33,839 bases of DNA from an uncultured Ruminococcus sp. (GCA_902774325.1 CACYIC010000044.1:1-33839), one strand, 5' to 3'; counted from the stretch's first letter, positions 16,194 through 25,374 are shown. The notes: a model not told the origin generated them from the letters alone. A program made the numbers and translations.

Positions 16194-16988
16194 ATGAAAA
16201 AGAGCTTCAAATCAACTTTTTCCGTAATTCTGGCGCTTGTCCTGTGCTGCCAGCTTCTCGCCGCGGCTCTGCCCGTCGGCGCGGCGGAGGCGGGAACGGA
16301 AACCGGCGCCTCGGAGATTTTGACAGTAACGGCAAAATCCAACGCATTTGATGAAACGGCAGGAGAGTTTTATCCGTCCGTCGAAAAAATCACCGTGACC
16401 TACTATATTCAATGCTCATACAAGCTGCTCAATACGCAGTGGATACTGAACTACGACCCGGAATATCTTGAGCTGATCGACGAGGATGAGATCAACTACT
16501 ATATCGACGACGGCGATATAGAGGGCTATATGATGCCCTTCGCGGGCGACGACGGAGTTTATAATCTGAGCTACAGAGGAAAGGTGGTCGCCAACACCTC
16601 AAGCACCAACGGATATAATATCTCGGCAAGGTGCGGCTATGTCAGCGCGACCTTCAAGCCTCTCAAGGCAGGCAAAACAGAGGTATATCTGGATACCCAG
16701 GTTTTCACTCTCAAGAGCAGCGAACCGCTGAGCTTCTCGTGCAGCTACGGCATGAAGGTCGAAACCGTCGAGTCAGGCGAATACCGGCTCGCGCGGATCA
16801 GGAATATCCCCTCCGCCTTGCTCGGGACCTCCTTCACGCTGTCGGTCGGCTCGACAGGCTCAATCGCCTACAGCCCGATGAACTACTGCAAGAAGGTTCT
16901 CAGCGGCGGCTCCGACGACGAGGCTCTGCAAAACACCGTTAAGGCGCTTTACTTCTATTACGAGGCGGCAAACTCCTATTTCGGCTGA
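16194..16988 (+). CDS. exported cohesin-like protein without dockerin
   Basis: A 264-residue paralogue of the preceding broken gene. The signal peptide is residues 1-30. The beta-sandwich domain (about 40-190) shares WILNYDPEYLEL, MMPFAGDDGVYN, VVANTSSTNGYN and SATFKPLKAG with it. The C-terminal 75 residues differ: in place of a dockerin there is a region with YRLARIRNIPSALLGTSF and the end ALYFYYEAANSYFG, a pattern I have seen at ends of other ruminococcal surface proteins. GGAGG precedes the ATG at 16194. The role could be scaffold, carbohydrate or cell-surface binding; the cohesin relationship is by pattern, not by search. Confidence 0.82.
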   Translation: MKKSFKSTFSVILALVLCCQLLAAALPVGAAEAGTETGASEILTVTAKSNAFDETAGEFYPSVEKITVTYYIQCSYKLLNTQWILNYDPEYLELIDEDEINYYIDDGDIEGYMMPFAGDDGVYNLSYRGKVVANTSSTNGYNISARCGYVSATFKPLKAGKTEVYLDTQVFTLKSSEPLSFSCSYGMKVETVESGEYRLARIRNIPSALLGTSFTLSVGSTGSIAYSPMNYCKKVLSGGSDDEALQNTVKALYFYYEAANSYFG

Positions 16989-17010
16989 TCCGCCCTTGAC
17001 AGAACGACAA

Positions 17011-17052
17011 CAGCCCATACCTTCCGTACAGGTCGGTATGGGCTGATTTTTG
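17011..17052 (+). terminator. terminator of the cohesin-like gene
   Basis: CAGCCCATACC (17011-17021) pairs perfectly with 17035-17045, followed by ATTTTTGTTG. Confidence 0.9.
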
Positions 17053-17150
17053 TTGTTAGTTATTTCGCGTCACGGCGCGATACGCCGCAGCAGCCGCGCG
17101 AGTCCGCGATAGGCTGTCCGCGATACGCGCAAAGCCTCTAAAATCAAAAA

Positions 17151-18938
17151 TTATTCAAGAGGCTCAAAATCAGCGACGCCGTGCTTGCAGAGCGGGCAGA
17201 TAAAGTCATCCGGGAGCACGTCGCCCTCGTAGATATATCCGCACACCTTGCAGACGAAGCCCTTCTTGCCCTCGGGCTGAGGCTTGGGCTTGACGTTGTT
17301 CTGGTAGTAGGTGTAGGTCATTGTCTCCTTGTCGGAGGTCACTCTCGCCTCGGTGACGGCGCAGATAAACATCCCGTGGGTGTCGAGGTCGATATACTGC
17401 TCAACTCTAAGCGACATGAAGGAATTGATATACTTGGGCAGGAAGGCGAGTCCGTTGTCGGAGCGGAGAAGCTCCCATTCCGCGAACTTGTCGACTTCCC
17501 TGCCGCTTTGGAAGCCGAAATGCTCAAACACCTTGAAGGGCGCTTCGACCGAGAGGCAGTTGACGTTGAGCTTGCCGGTATTCTTGATCACGTCGTGAGA
17601 ATAGTTCTGCTTGTTGATGGTCACGGCGATACGGTTGGGCGTATTTGTGACCTGGGTGACGGTGTTGACGATCAGACCGTTGTCCGTTTTGCCGTCGTTG
17701 GAGGTGACGACATAAAGACCGTATCCGATATTGAAGAGCGCGGTGAGGTCGTTCTTGTCGGCGGTCTCGTCGTGCTGGGCAAGATAATCCATGCACATCT
17801 CGGCGGCGAGCTTATCGAGCTGGAGCTTGTTGTCCTCGCTCATCGCCGACTTGATGGTAACGGTGTCGAGGAAGGTGAGGTTCTTGGAGTCCGCGAGCAT
17901 ATTCTTCATGACCTTGGCGGCGAGGGGCGCCCATGAGCCGTTTTCGATGAGGGCGATAGTCTTGTTGCGGAAATTGCGCTCGGTGAGGTGGTTGATGAAC
18001 TCGCGCATGAAGGGGAAGATCTCAGCGTTGTAGGTGGTGGTGGCGAGCACGATCCTGCCGTAGCGGAAGGCGTCCTCAACGCACTCCGCCATATCCTCGC
18101 GGGCGAGATCGTTGACAACGACCTTGGGGCAGCCGTTGATCCTGAACTGCTCGGCAAGATACTCCACCGCCGCCTTGGTATGACCGTAAACCGAGGTGTA
18201 GGCGATCATGATGCCGTCGGTTTCAACGCTGTAGGACGACCAGGTGTTGTAGAGGTCGAGGTAATAGCCGAGGTTCTCGGTCAGCACGGGACCGTGCAGC
18301 GGGCAAATGATCTGAATATCGAGCTTAGCAGCCTTTTTGAGCACAGCCTGCACCTGAGCGCCGTACTTGCCGACGATCCCGATATAATATCTTCTCGCCT
18401 CGCACGCCCAATCCTCATCAACGTCAAGCGCGCCGAATTTTCCGAAGCCGTCAGCCGAGAAAAGCACCTTGTCTGTGCTGTCGTAGGTCATTATGACCTC
18501 GGGCCAGTGAACCATGGGAGCGGCTACAAAGCTGAGGGTGTGAGCTCCGAGCTCAAGGGTGTCGCCCTCGGAGACCACGATCCTCCTGTCGGCGAAATCG
18601 GTGCCGAAGAAGTTCTTCATCATGGCGAACGCCTTTGCCGAGGAAACGACAAGCGCCTCGGGGTATTTCTCGGTAAAATTCTTGATATTCGCGCTGTGGT
18701 CGGGCTCCATGTGCTGAACCACGAGGTAGTCGGGCAGCCTTCCGCCGAGCGCCTTGTCGAGATTCGAGAACCACTCGTCGGTAAAGTTTTGGTCAACGGT
18801 GTCCATAACGGTCACGAGCTTGTCCATGATGAGGTAGGAGTTGTAAGCCATGCCGTTGGGCACGTCGTACTGTCCCTCAAAAAGGTCGATCTTATGGTCG
18901 TTCACGCCGATGTAGATGATATCCTTTGTAATATTCAT
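17151..18938 (-). CDS. flavodiiron protein with flavin-reductase and rubredoxin domains
   Basis: Reduces oxygen to water (or NO to N2O) in the cytoplasm and so protects an anaerobe. It has 595 residues in four modules. The metallo-beta-lactamase-like diiron domain has ligands His76, Glu78, Asp80, His81, His144, Asp163 and His215. A flavodoxin domain (about 245-385, TSVYGHTKAAVEYL) binds FMN. A flavin-reductase-like domain (about 410-550) follows. The C-terminal rubredoxin has CKVCGYIYEG ... CPLCKHG. With rubredoxin and flavin reductase in one chain, electrons from NAD(P)H may be delivered without separate partners. The start at 18938 has GGAGG eight bases upstream; the frame to 19025 overlaps the promoter and is rejected. 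Monocistronic. Confidence 0.95.
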   Translation of the reverse strand: MNITKDIIYIGVNDHKIDLFEGQYDVPNGMAYNSYLIMDKLVTVMDTVDQNFTDEWFSNLDKALGGRLPDYLVVQHMEPDHSANIKNFTEKYPEALVVSSAKAFAMMKNFFGTDFADRRIVVSEGDTLELGAHTLSFVAAPMVHWPEVIMTYDSTDKVLFSADGFGKFGALDVDEDWACEARRYYIGIVGKYGAQVQAVLKKAAKLDIQIICPLHGPVLTENLGYYLDLYNTWSSYSVETDGIMIAYTSVYGHTKAAVEYLAEQFRINGCPKVVVNDLAREDMAECVEDAFRYGRIVLATTTYNAEIFPFMREFINHLTERNFRNKTIALIENGSWAPLAAKVMKNMLADSKNLTFLDTVTIKSAMSEDNKLQLDKLAAEMCMDYLAQHDETADKNDLTALFNIGYGLYVVTSNDGKTDNGLIVNTVTQVTNTPNRIAVTINKQNYSHDVIKNTGKLNVNCLSVEAPFKVFEHFGFQSGREVDKFAEWELLRSDNGLAFLPKYINSFMSLRVEQYIDLDTHGMFICAVTEARVTSDKETMTYTYYQNNVKPKPQPEGKKGFVCKVCGYIYEGDVLPDDFICPLCKHGVADFEPLE

Positions 18939-19009
18939 AATCCAGCCTCCTGTAAGATTGATGCCGATCTCCGTTTTTTCGGTTATCGGTATTGGTTTTT
19001 CTTTCATAT

Positions 19010-19038
19010 ATTTTACAATTTTCATGAGGATATGTCAA
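19010..19038 (-). promoter_or_regulatory. sigma-A promoter of the flavodiiron gene
   Basis: TTGACA (19033-19038) and TAAAAT (19010-19015) on the minus strand, 17-base spacer. Confidence 0.78.
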
Positions 19039-19078
19039 CAGTTTTTCAGCATATTCTACCGCTGCCGTGAAAAATGCC

Positions 19079-19107
19079 TTGATAAAACTACAATAATATG
19101 GTATAAT
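19079..19107 (+). promoter_or_regulatory. sigma-A promoter of the zinc-ribbon/TPM/radical SAM operon
   Basis: TTGATA (19079-19084) and TATAAT (19102-19107), 17-base spacer, 37 bases before the first start codon. Confidence 0.78.
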
Positions 19108-19143
19108 CATTGAGTCAATTTATTATCGCAAGGAGTGATATCC

Positions 19144-20778
19144 ATGGTACAATGTCCAACCTGCGGCGCGGGTCTGCGATTTGATATCGCCTCGCAGCTC
19201 GCTGTCTGCGACCATTGCCAAAACAGGTTCGACCCAAAGGAGATAAGAGATAATTTCGGGGATGAGGCAAAAACCGAAAAAGCCTTTGACAGCTTTGTTT
19301 TCGTATGCCCCTCCTGCGGCGCCGAGCTCGACACCACCGACAAAAACGACGCCGTGGGCTTCTGCCCCTACTGCGGCGGCGCGTCGATGATATTCGACAA
19401 GATCCGCAGGGACTGGATCCCCGAGAAGGTGGTTCCCTTTCAGATCACCAAGGAGCAGTGCAAGGAAAAATATATCGCGGAGGTCAAAAAATTCCCCTTT
19501 GTTTCCCGCAAGTTCCGCGATCCGAAGTTAATAGAGAGCTTCCGCGGCATCTATATGCCCTACTGCGACTTCGAGGGCGCTGTAGACGGAAAAGTAACGC
19601 TTCAGGCTTTGGGAGCGGAAAAGGACGTCGGAAACTATTACTACGAAACAAACCTCTATGAGATCACCGGAAACGCCAAATATATCATAAACGGCGGCTC
19701 CTCGCACGACGCCTCGATCGCCTTTGACGACCATATCAGCGAAAGAGTCGCGCCCTTTGACCCGAAAAAAGAGCAGGATTTCCGTCCCGCTTATCTGAGC
19801 GGCTTCTACGCCGAGACCGGAAATATCGACATGAACGAATACGGCCCCGTGCTGCTTGACAAGATGATTCCCACCGTGACAAAGCAGATGGCGTCCGACT
19901 CTCTGATCAAAAACTCGGTCCCCGGCGACAATATTTCCGTAAACACCTCGCATTCCGAAAACCGGATCCCCATGAAGATATCTCCGGTCCATCGGAAGCT
20001 CTTCCCCGTTTGGTTCATGAGCTACCGCGTCGGAGATAAGATAACCTACGCCGCCGTAAACGGAGAAAGCGGCAAGGTCGTCGCGGATCTGCCGCTCAGT
20101 CCGCTCAGGATCCTCATCGCGGCGCTTATCTGCTCCGCCGCGATCTTCGGTCTGCTCTTCCTGCTCATGAGCTTCCTTCCCACGCTTCCCGCCGCGACGA
20201 CCCTCGCCGTCTGCACCATGCTGGGCTTCACCGGGATGTACGTTCTGCAGCATTCCTATATAAATACCGTTGGCGGCGCGCTCAATCAGGACGAGCTCAA
20301 AAAGAAAATGCCGATCTCGTTCATCGTGTTCTCGGTGCTCGCGACGGTCGGACTCATACTCATCACCACCGACGGCACCTATGAGCAAATGCGATGGCTG
20401 ATCGGAATGGTCATGGCGGGCTTTTCGATGTTGAGCCTCGTGACCCGTTTTTACATCAAGCAGGCGACGCTCACCTCCAAGATCAAAAAAATAGAGCTGA
20501 AGGGTCAGTCCATGCAGACAAACGGAATCCTGATCGAAGCAAAGAGATTCAACGTCATCAATAACATCGTCAGAATCATCACCTTCATCACCCTCGGACT
20601 CTTCCTTCCGATCATTCTTGACGGAACCTGGGGCAGCGGGGGCTTCTACGCCCTTTCGGGCGTCGCCGCCGCCGAGCTCTTCGTTCTCGCGCTGATGCAC
20701 ATCCGCTTCCAATCCAGGGTAGCCCTGCGCAGGCTTCCGCAGTTCAACAAGAAGGGAGCGGCTTACGATGAAAAATAA
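19144..20778 (+). CDS. membrane protein with two N-terminal zinc ribbons
   Basis: A 544-residue protein. The N-terminus holds two zinc ribbons, CPTC...CDHC (about residues 4-24) and CPSC...CPYC (about 54-77). A soluble domain of about 230 residues follows, and then a membrane part from about residue 315 with six or so hydrophobic segments (for example ILIAALICSAAIFGLLFLLM). This is the TFIIB-type zinc-ribbon membrane protein often found beside TPM-domain proteins in Clostridia; neither function is established. Its end overlaps the start of the TPM gene by 11 bases, so translation is coupled. AAGGAG precedes the ATG at 19144. Confidence 0.87.
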   Translation: MVQCPTCGAGLRFDIASQLAVCDHCQNRFDPKEIRDNFGDEAKTEKAFDSFVFVCPSCGAELDTTDKNDAVGFCPYCGGASMIFDKIRRDWIPEKVVPFQITKEQCKEKYIAEVKKFPFVSRKFRDPKLIESFRGIYMPYCDFEGAVDGKVTLQALGAEKDVGNYYYETNLYEITGNAKYIINGGSSHDASIAFDDHISERVAPFDPKKEQDFRPAYLSGFYAETGNIDMNEYGPVLLDKMIPTVTKQMASDSLIKNSVPGDNISVNTSHSENRIPMKISPVHRKLFPVWFMSYRVGDKITYAAVNGESGKVVADLPLSPLRILIAALICSAAIFGLLFLLMSFLPTLPAATTLAVCTMLGFTGMYVLQHSYINTVGGALNQDELKKKMPISFIVFSVLATVGLILITTDGTYEQMRWLIGMVMAGFSMLSLVTRFYIKQATLTSKIKKIELKGQSMQTNGILIEAKRFNVINNIVRIITFITLGLFLPIILDGTWGSGGFYALSGVAAAELFVLALMHIRFQSRVALRRLPQFNKKGAAYDEK

Positions 20779-21592
20779 GGCAATAAAAGCGGCGTTCTGC
20801 CTCGCCCTCGCGCTTATCCTCGCGCTTAGCTCCGTTGTTATCGCGGGCGCGTCGGATGAGCCGAAATACGTCGATCCCGATACCGACTACAAGGTTATTA
20901 TCATGGACGACGACGACCTTCTCACAAGCTCGGAGGAGGCAAAGCTCGTCGAGGATATGATGCCTCTGACAAAATTCGGAAACATCGCCTTCTGGACAAC
21001 GAGCGAAGACGCCTCCAATGAGATCGAGCAGGCGCGCCTCAAGCGCAAGGAGCTCTTCGGCGCCGACAGCGCGGGTATATTCGTGATAAATATGAACATC
21101 CGCAAGCTCACGATCCAGTCCTACGGCGCAATCAACGACTTTGTCAACGATTCCTACGCCCGCTCGATCACCAACAACGTCAGCCACTACGCGACCTCAA
21201 AGGATTACTACCGCTGCGCGCAGGAGGCGTTCTCTCAGATGCTCGACGTCTGCAACCAAAAGCATATCAGCGAGCCTCTTAAGGTCAGCGGCTACATCGT
21301 GATCTCGATCATGCTCGGACTCATAATCGCGCTGGGAGTCGCCTTCTCCAAGCGCAATAACCCGCTGCTTCAATACGACGTCGGAGAATACGGAAACGAC
21401 TTCAAGGCAAGCGGCTCCTTTACGGCTCCCGTCGCCGCTCGCTGCACGGGAAAGAACACGGCTCACCGCCCGCCCGCTCCCAAGTCGTCAGGCTCGTCGG
21501 GCTCGAGCTGCTCCTCGTGCTCAAGCTGCTCTTCGTGCTCCAGCTGCTCCTCGTGCTCAAGCTGCGGAAGCGGCGGAAGCTCCTCCTTCTAA
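20768..21592 (+). CDS. TPM-domain membrane protein with seven-Cys Ser-Ser-Cys tail
   Basis: A 274-residue protein. The signal peptide is residues 1-29. A TPM domain (about 42-165; IIMDDDDLLTSSEE, FGADSAGIFVINMN) would lie outside the membrane. One membrane helix (174-194) is followed by KR, so the remainder is cytoplasmic. The tail (about 240-274) has Cys at 248, 251, 254, 257, 260, 263 and 266, each pair separated by two Ser, then GSGGSSSF. Relatives I know end in Ser/Gly-rich tails such as SSGGGGG; an ordered Cys tail is different. The next gene, three bases on, is a radical SAM/SPASM enzyme, which suggests that this tail is its substrate. That link is inference from position and composition. 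Confidence 0.88.
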   Translation: MKNKAIKAAFCLALALILALSSVVIAGASDEPKYVDPDTDYKVIIMDDDDLLTSSEEAKLVEDMMPLTKFGNIAFWTTSEDASNEIEQARLKRKELFGADSAGIFVINMNIRKLTIQSYGAINDFVNDSYARSITNNVSHYATSKDYYRCAQEAFSQMLDVCNQKHISEPLKVSGYIVISIMLGLIIALGVAFSKRNNPLLQYDVGEYGNDFKASGSFTAPVAARCTGKNTAHRPPAPKSSGSSGSSCSSCSSCSSCSSCSSCSSCGSGGSSSF

Positions 21593-21595
21593 GGC

Positions 21596-22579
21596 ATGGA
21601 AGGCTTCGGCTATAAGGATTTCACCCTGCAGTGGCATATCACCCACCGCTGCAATCTTCGCTGCAGGCATTGCTATCAGGACGATTACAGCGCCTTCGAC
21701 AGCCTTGACGACCTCCTTCCCGTGCTCGATCAGTTCAGCGCCCTGCTAAAGGAATACGGCTGCGTCGGGCGGCTCAATCTCACGGGCGGCGAGCCGCTGA
21801 CCCACCCCGACCTGTTCAGGCTGCTGACCCTCGCCCGCGAGCGCGGGATACGCACGGGAGTGCTCACGAACGGCACCCTGCTGGGGGAATGGGAGGCGCG
21901 CAGGCTCAGGGCTTGCGGCGTGGATTACGTCCAGGTCAGTCTTGACGGCTGCAAAAGCGTCCATGACTCGATACGCGGCAAGGGCAGCTTTGACCGCGCC
22001 GTAAGCGGGATAATCGCGCTCAGGGCGCAGAATATCTTCACAAGCGTGTCCTTTACCGCTCAGAGCCAAAACCTGCGCGAGCTTCCCAAGCTCGCCCGAT
22101 ACTGCGACGCGCTCGGAGTTGACAAGCTCTGGTTCGACAGGGTAGTTATTCCCGACGCCGAGGACAAGGACAGGCTAACCCTTTCCGCCTCTGATTTCCG
22201 CAGGCTCACAAACAAGGCGGCGGCTCTCAACCGCCGGGGAAAGGTGTTCTGCGGCAGATCGCTCCAGTTCATCCCATGTAAGAAAAAGCTGTTTTACCGC
22301 TGCGCGGCGGGCGACAACCTGCTGATCGTCCTCGCAAACGGCGACGTGATGCCCTGCCGCAGACTCCCGATCGTGATCGGAAACGTCCGCGACAGCGACC
22401 TGCTGACCCTTCACCGCGAAAGCCCCGTTATGAGGGAGCTGCGCGGGCTGGGGATCCCCGATGGCTGCAGGGACTGCAAATACGCCGAGATGTGCCGCGG
22501 CGGTTCAAAATGCGTCGCCTACGCCAAAACGGGAAGGTACGACGTCCCCGACCCCGATTGCCGGCTGGCGCTCTCATGA
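21596..22579 (+). CDS. radical SAM/SPASM protein, candidate maturase of the TPM Cys tail
   Basis: A 327-residue cytoplasmic enzyme. The 4Fe-4S/SAM motif is CNLRCRHC (Cys19, Cys23, Cys26), followed by LTGGEPL (about 63-69). The C-terminal SPASM region has Cys at VMPCRRLP, a following GNVRDSDLLTLH and a cluster CRDCKYAEMCRGGSKC, which normally binds one or two further clusters. SPASM enzymes are mostly peptide or protein modifiers: thioether cross-links, carbon-carbon cross-links, sulfatase activation. The gene starts three bases after the TPM stop, and its only weak ribosome site is AAGG, so it depends on translational coupling. No separate leader-binding domain was seen. The alternative of a heme- or cofactor-type SPASM enzyme is less supported by context. 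Confidence 0.9.
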   Translation: MEGFGYKDFTLQWHITHRCNLRCRHCYQDDYSAFDSLDDLLPVLDQFSALLKEYGCVGRLNLTGGEPLTHPDLFRLLTLARERGIRTGVLTNGTLLGEWEARRLRACGVDYVQVSLDGCKSVHDSIRGKGSFDRAVSGIIALRAQNIFTSVSFTAQSQNLRELPKLARYCDALGVDKLWFDRVVIPDAEDKDRLTLSASDFRRLTNKAAALNRRGKVFCGRSLQFIPCKKKLFYRCAAGDNLLIVLANGDVMPCRRLPIVIGNVRDSDLLTLHRESPVMRELRGLGIPDGCRDCKYAEMCRGGSKCVAYAKTGRYDVPDPDCRLALS

Positions 22580-22690
22580 GGACTAAGCCCCTTTGCCGCT
22601 GATCTTATCCTCTCTGCACCGGTTTCATTCATCGCGGCATGGGATTTATTATAAAACCCGTGGATCATGCGGTATTTCCTTAATAAAGTC

Positions 22691-22723
22691 AAAACCCGAG
22701 GTTTCAAACACCTCGGGTTTTTT
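22691..22723. terminator. bidirectional terminator between the radical SAM operon and nrdG
   Basis: AAAACCCGAGGT and ACCTCGGGTTTTTT form a perfect stem with T-runs on both strands. It ends the rightward operon and the leftward nrdDG transcript. Confidence 0.9.
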
Positions 22724-22756
22724 GATGGAGACAATATCAAATTATGGTGGAATGAT

Positions 22757-23293
22757 CTAGATTTTTCCGCTTGCGGGAGTATAAAGCATGACCTCTCCGC
22801 TTTTGAGCGACTTCTTCACGTCGATTATCCTCTGGTTGGAGCTTCCCCTGAATTGCAGGCGGATATCATGCAGAGCCTCGACGTACTCGCCGTCTACGAG
22901 GATATCAATATACGAAAGCATTTCGTCGGTAAACTCGCAGCGGGCGCGGCTCTCCGAAAGCAGCTCCCTGTCAAAAAGATAGCCGGTATAGCACCAGATG
23001 TTTTTCTCGGGGAACCTCTCTCTCACCTTTCGCAGGAAAGGCAGCAGCGCCGCTTGATTCTCCGGCTCAAACGGCTCGCCGCCAAGGAGTGACAGACCGT
23101 CGATATAACCGGGAGAAAGCTCCCTGAGAAGCAGCTCCTCGGTTTCGGCGGTAAAAGGTTTTCCGTAGTCAAAGGACCAGGTTTCCCTGTTGAAGCAGTT
23201 TTTGCAGTGATGGGTGCACCCGGACACGAACAGCGAAACTCTCACGCCCTCGCCGTTCGCTATATCAAAATTCTTGATCTCGCCGTAATTCAT
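22757..23293 (-). CDS. nrdG: anaerobic ribonucleotide reductase activating protein
   Basis: A radical SAM enzyme of 178 residues that installs the glycyl radical on NrdD. The cluster motif is CTHHCKNC (about residues 26-33), followed by SLLGGEPF (about 68-75). Its ATG shares one base with the nrdD stop (TGATG at 23291-23295), so the two are translationally coupled and made together. Length is normal for the family. Confidence 0.95.
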   Translation of the reverse strand: MNYGEIKNFDIANGEGVRVSLFVSGCTHHCKNCFNRETWSFDYGKPFTAETEELLLRELSPGYIDGLSLLGGEPFEPENQAALLPFLRKVRERFPEKNIWCYTGYLFDRELLSESRARCEFTDEMLSYIDILVDGEYVEALHDIRLQFRGSSNQRIIDVKKSLKSGEVMLYTPASGKI

Positions 23294-25374
23294 CAGAGGT
23301 GAAGCACCCTCTCGCGGATCTCCTGGGTCCTGCCCTGGTTCCAGAACTGAGTGCCGATATAACCGCAGGTCCTTCTGGCGACGTTCATCTTATCCTGATC
23401 GCGGTTGTGGCAGTGCGGGCACTCCCAGAGGAGCTTGCCGTCCTCGGGGATATTGTCCTGCATATTGGGGACCTCAACGTAGCTGATCGCGCCGCCGGGA
23501 GAAAGCGCCTGGAACTCGGATTCGAGCTTGAGCTTGTCAAAGGCGCTGATATCCTCCGTGACGTGGACATGATAGCTGTTTGTGATATAGTTGCGGTCGG
23601 TCACGCCCTTGATGATGCCGAAGCGCTTTTGCAGGCATTTGGCGAATTTGTAGGTCGTGCTCTCAAGGGGAGTTCCGTAGATGCTGTAATCAATATTTTC
23701 CGCAGCCTTCCATTTCGCGCAGGCGGCGTTGAGGCGGCGCATGATCTCAAGACCGAGCTCCTTGCCCTCCTCCTCGGTGAGCTTCTTTCCGATAAGGCTG
23801 TAAACGCATTCCCAGAGTCCCGCGTAGCCGAGGGAGATCGTGGAATAGCCGCCGTAGAGAAGCTTGTCGATGGTCTCGCCCTTTTGGAGTCTGGCGAGGG
23901 CGCCGTACTGCCAGAGGATCGGGGCGGCGTCCGAAAGCGTGCCCTTGAGCCTTTCGTGGCGGGTGCGCAGCGCTCTGTGGCAAAGCTCCATCCTCTCGTC
24001 AAAGATCTCCCAGAATTTCTTCATGTCGCGGTTGGCGCTCAGACCGATATCGACGAGGTTCACGGTGACGACGCCCTGATTGAAGCGTCCGTAATACTTG
24101 TGCTGACCCTCGACATAATTGCCCGCGTTGGCGATATTGCCCACTCCCGCGTCGGTAAAGCGGTCGGGAGTGAGGAAGCTGCGGCAGCCCATGCAGGTGT
24201 AAACGTCGCCCTTGAGCTCAAGCATGACCTTCTCGGAGATGTAGTCGGGAACCATGCGCTTCGCGGTGCACTTCGCGGCAAGCTCGGTGAGATACCAGTA
24301 CTTGCTGCCGGCGGTCACGTTGTCCTCCTCAAGAACATAAATGAGCTTGGGGAACGCGGGGGTGATCCAGACTCCCGCCTCGTTCTTTACGCCCTGATAG
24401 CGCTGCTTGAGGGTCTCCTCGATTATCATGGCGAGATCAGCCTTCTGCTGCTCGTTTTCAGCCTCGTTGAGGTACATATAAACGGTGACGAAGGGCGCCT
24501 GACCGTTGGTGGTCAGCAGGGTCACTACCTGATACTGGATAGTCTGTACGCCGCGGTTGACCTCCTTGCGAAGGCGCTGCTCAACGATCTCATCTATCTT
24601 GTCCTCGCTGACCTCAACGCCGAGCTCCTCGATCTCCGCGAGGGTCTCCCTGCGGATCTTCTCTCTCGAGATCTGGACGAAGGGCGCGAGATGGGTGAGG
24701 CTGATGCTCTGTCCGCCGTACTGATTGCTGGCTACCTGCGCGATGATCTGGGTAGCGATGTTGCAGGCGGTGGAAAAGCTGTGGGGCTTTTCTATGAGGG
24801 TGTCGCTGATGACCGTGCCGTTCTGGAGCATATCCTCGAGGTTGACGAGGTCGCAGTTGTGCATGTGCTGCGCGAAATAATCGGAGTCGTGGAAATGGAT
24901 AAGACCCTGCTTGTCAGCCTCGACGATGTCGGGCGGGAGCAGCATCCTGCGGGTGAGGTCGCGGCTGACCTCGCCTGCCATATAATCCCTCTGGACGCTG
25001 TTGACGGTCGGGTTCTTGTTGGAGTTCTCCTGCTTGACCTCCTCGTTGTTGCACTCGATCAGCGAAAGGATGCGGTTATCGGTGGTGTTCGCCTTGCGGA
25101 CAAGCGAACGGTTGTAGCGGTAGCGGACATATCGGCGGGCAAGCTCAAAGGCGCCCTTTGCCATGAGCTGATCCTCTACCATGTCCTGGATCTCCTCGAC
25201 GGAGACCGCGCGGTTCATCTTGTTGCACTTGTATTCAACATAGTCGGCGATGTCTGTGATCTGCTCCTCCGTCAAAAACGGGCTGTCGGCTGAATTGTTC
25301 GCCTTTCTGACAGCGTTGATGATTTTCTCTATATTGAAAACCTCTTCGGAGCCGTTTCTCTTGATGATTTTCAT
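23293..25374 (-). CDS. nrdD: anaerobic ribonucleoside-triphosphate reductase
   Basis: Reduces NTPs to dNTPs without oxygen, using a glycyl radical. It has 693 residues. The N-terminal ATP-cone domain (KIIKRNGSEEVFNIEKI onward, about residues 2-90) senses ATP/dATP. The catalytic body contains GGQSISLTHLAPF and a run of conserved residues through the middle. The C-terminus has CPHC near 650, the RRTCGYIG radical site (Gly at about 671) and the end ERVLHL. I chose the ATG at 25374, preceded by GAGGGAAG; the TTG at 25404 has no ribosome site. Control by NrdR is indicated by boxes at 25583-25630. Confidence 0.96.
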   Translation of the reverse strand: MKIIKRNGSEEVFNIEKIINAVRKANNSADSPFLTEEQITDIADYVEYKCNKMNRAVSVEEIQDMVEDQLMAKGAFELARRYVRYRYNRSLVRKANTTDNRILSLIECNNEEVKQENSNKNPTVNSVQRDYMAGEVSRDLTRRMLLPPDIVEADKQGLIHFHDSDYFAQHMHNCDLVNLEDMLQNGTVISDTLIEKPHSFSTACNIATQIIAQVASNQYGGQSISLTHLAPFVQISREKIRRETLAEIEELGVEVSEDKIDEIVEQRLRKEVNRGVQTIQYQVVTLLTTNGQAPFVTVYMYLNEAENEQQKADLAMIIEETLKQRYQGVKNEAGVWITPAFPKLIYVLEEDNVTAGSKYWYLTELAAKCTAKRMVPDYISEKVMLELKGDVYTCMGCRSFLTPDRFTDAGVGNIANAGNYVEGQHKYYGRFNQGVVTVNLVDIGLSANRDMKKFWEIFDERMELCHRALRTRHERLKGTLSDAAPILWQYGALARLQKGETIDKLLYGGYSTISLGYAGLWECVYSLIGKKLTEEEGKELGLEIMRRLNAACAKWKAAENIDYSIYGTPLESTTYKFAKCLQKRFGIIKGVTDRNYITNSYHVHVTEDISAFDKLKLESEFQALSPGGAISYVEVPNMQDNIPEDGKLLWECPHCHNRDQDKMNVARRTCGYIGTQFWNQGRTQEIRERVLHL

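Noticed and set aside
17988-19070. 360-codon open frame on the plus strand
   Set aside because: Antisense of the flavodiiron gene, which has complete metal and rubredoxin motifs on the minus strand.
19528-20712. 394-codon open frame on the minus strand
   Set aside because: Antisense of the zinc-ribbon membrane protein. Its composition is that of a complement frame and it has no ribosome site.
23299-25293. 664-codon open frame on the plus strand
   Set aside because: It is the exact antisense of nrdD, has a shifted frame rich in Val, Leu and Asp typical of GC-rich complements, and shows no known motif.
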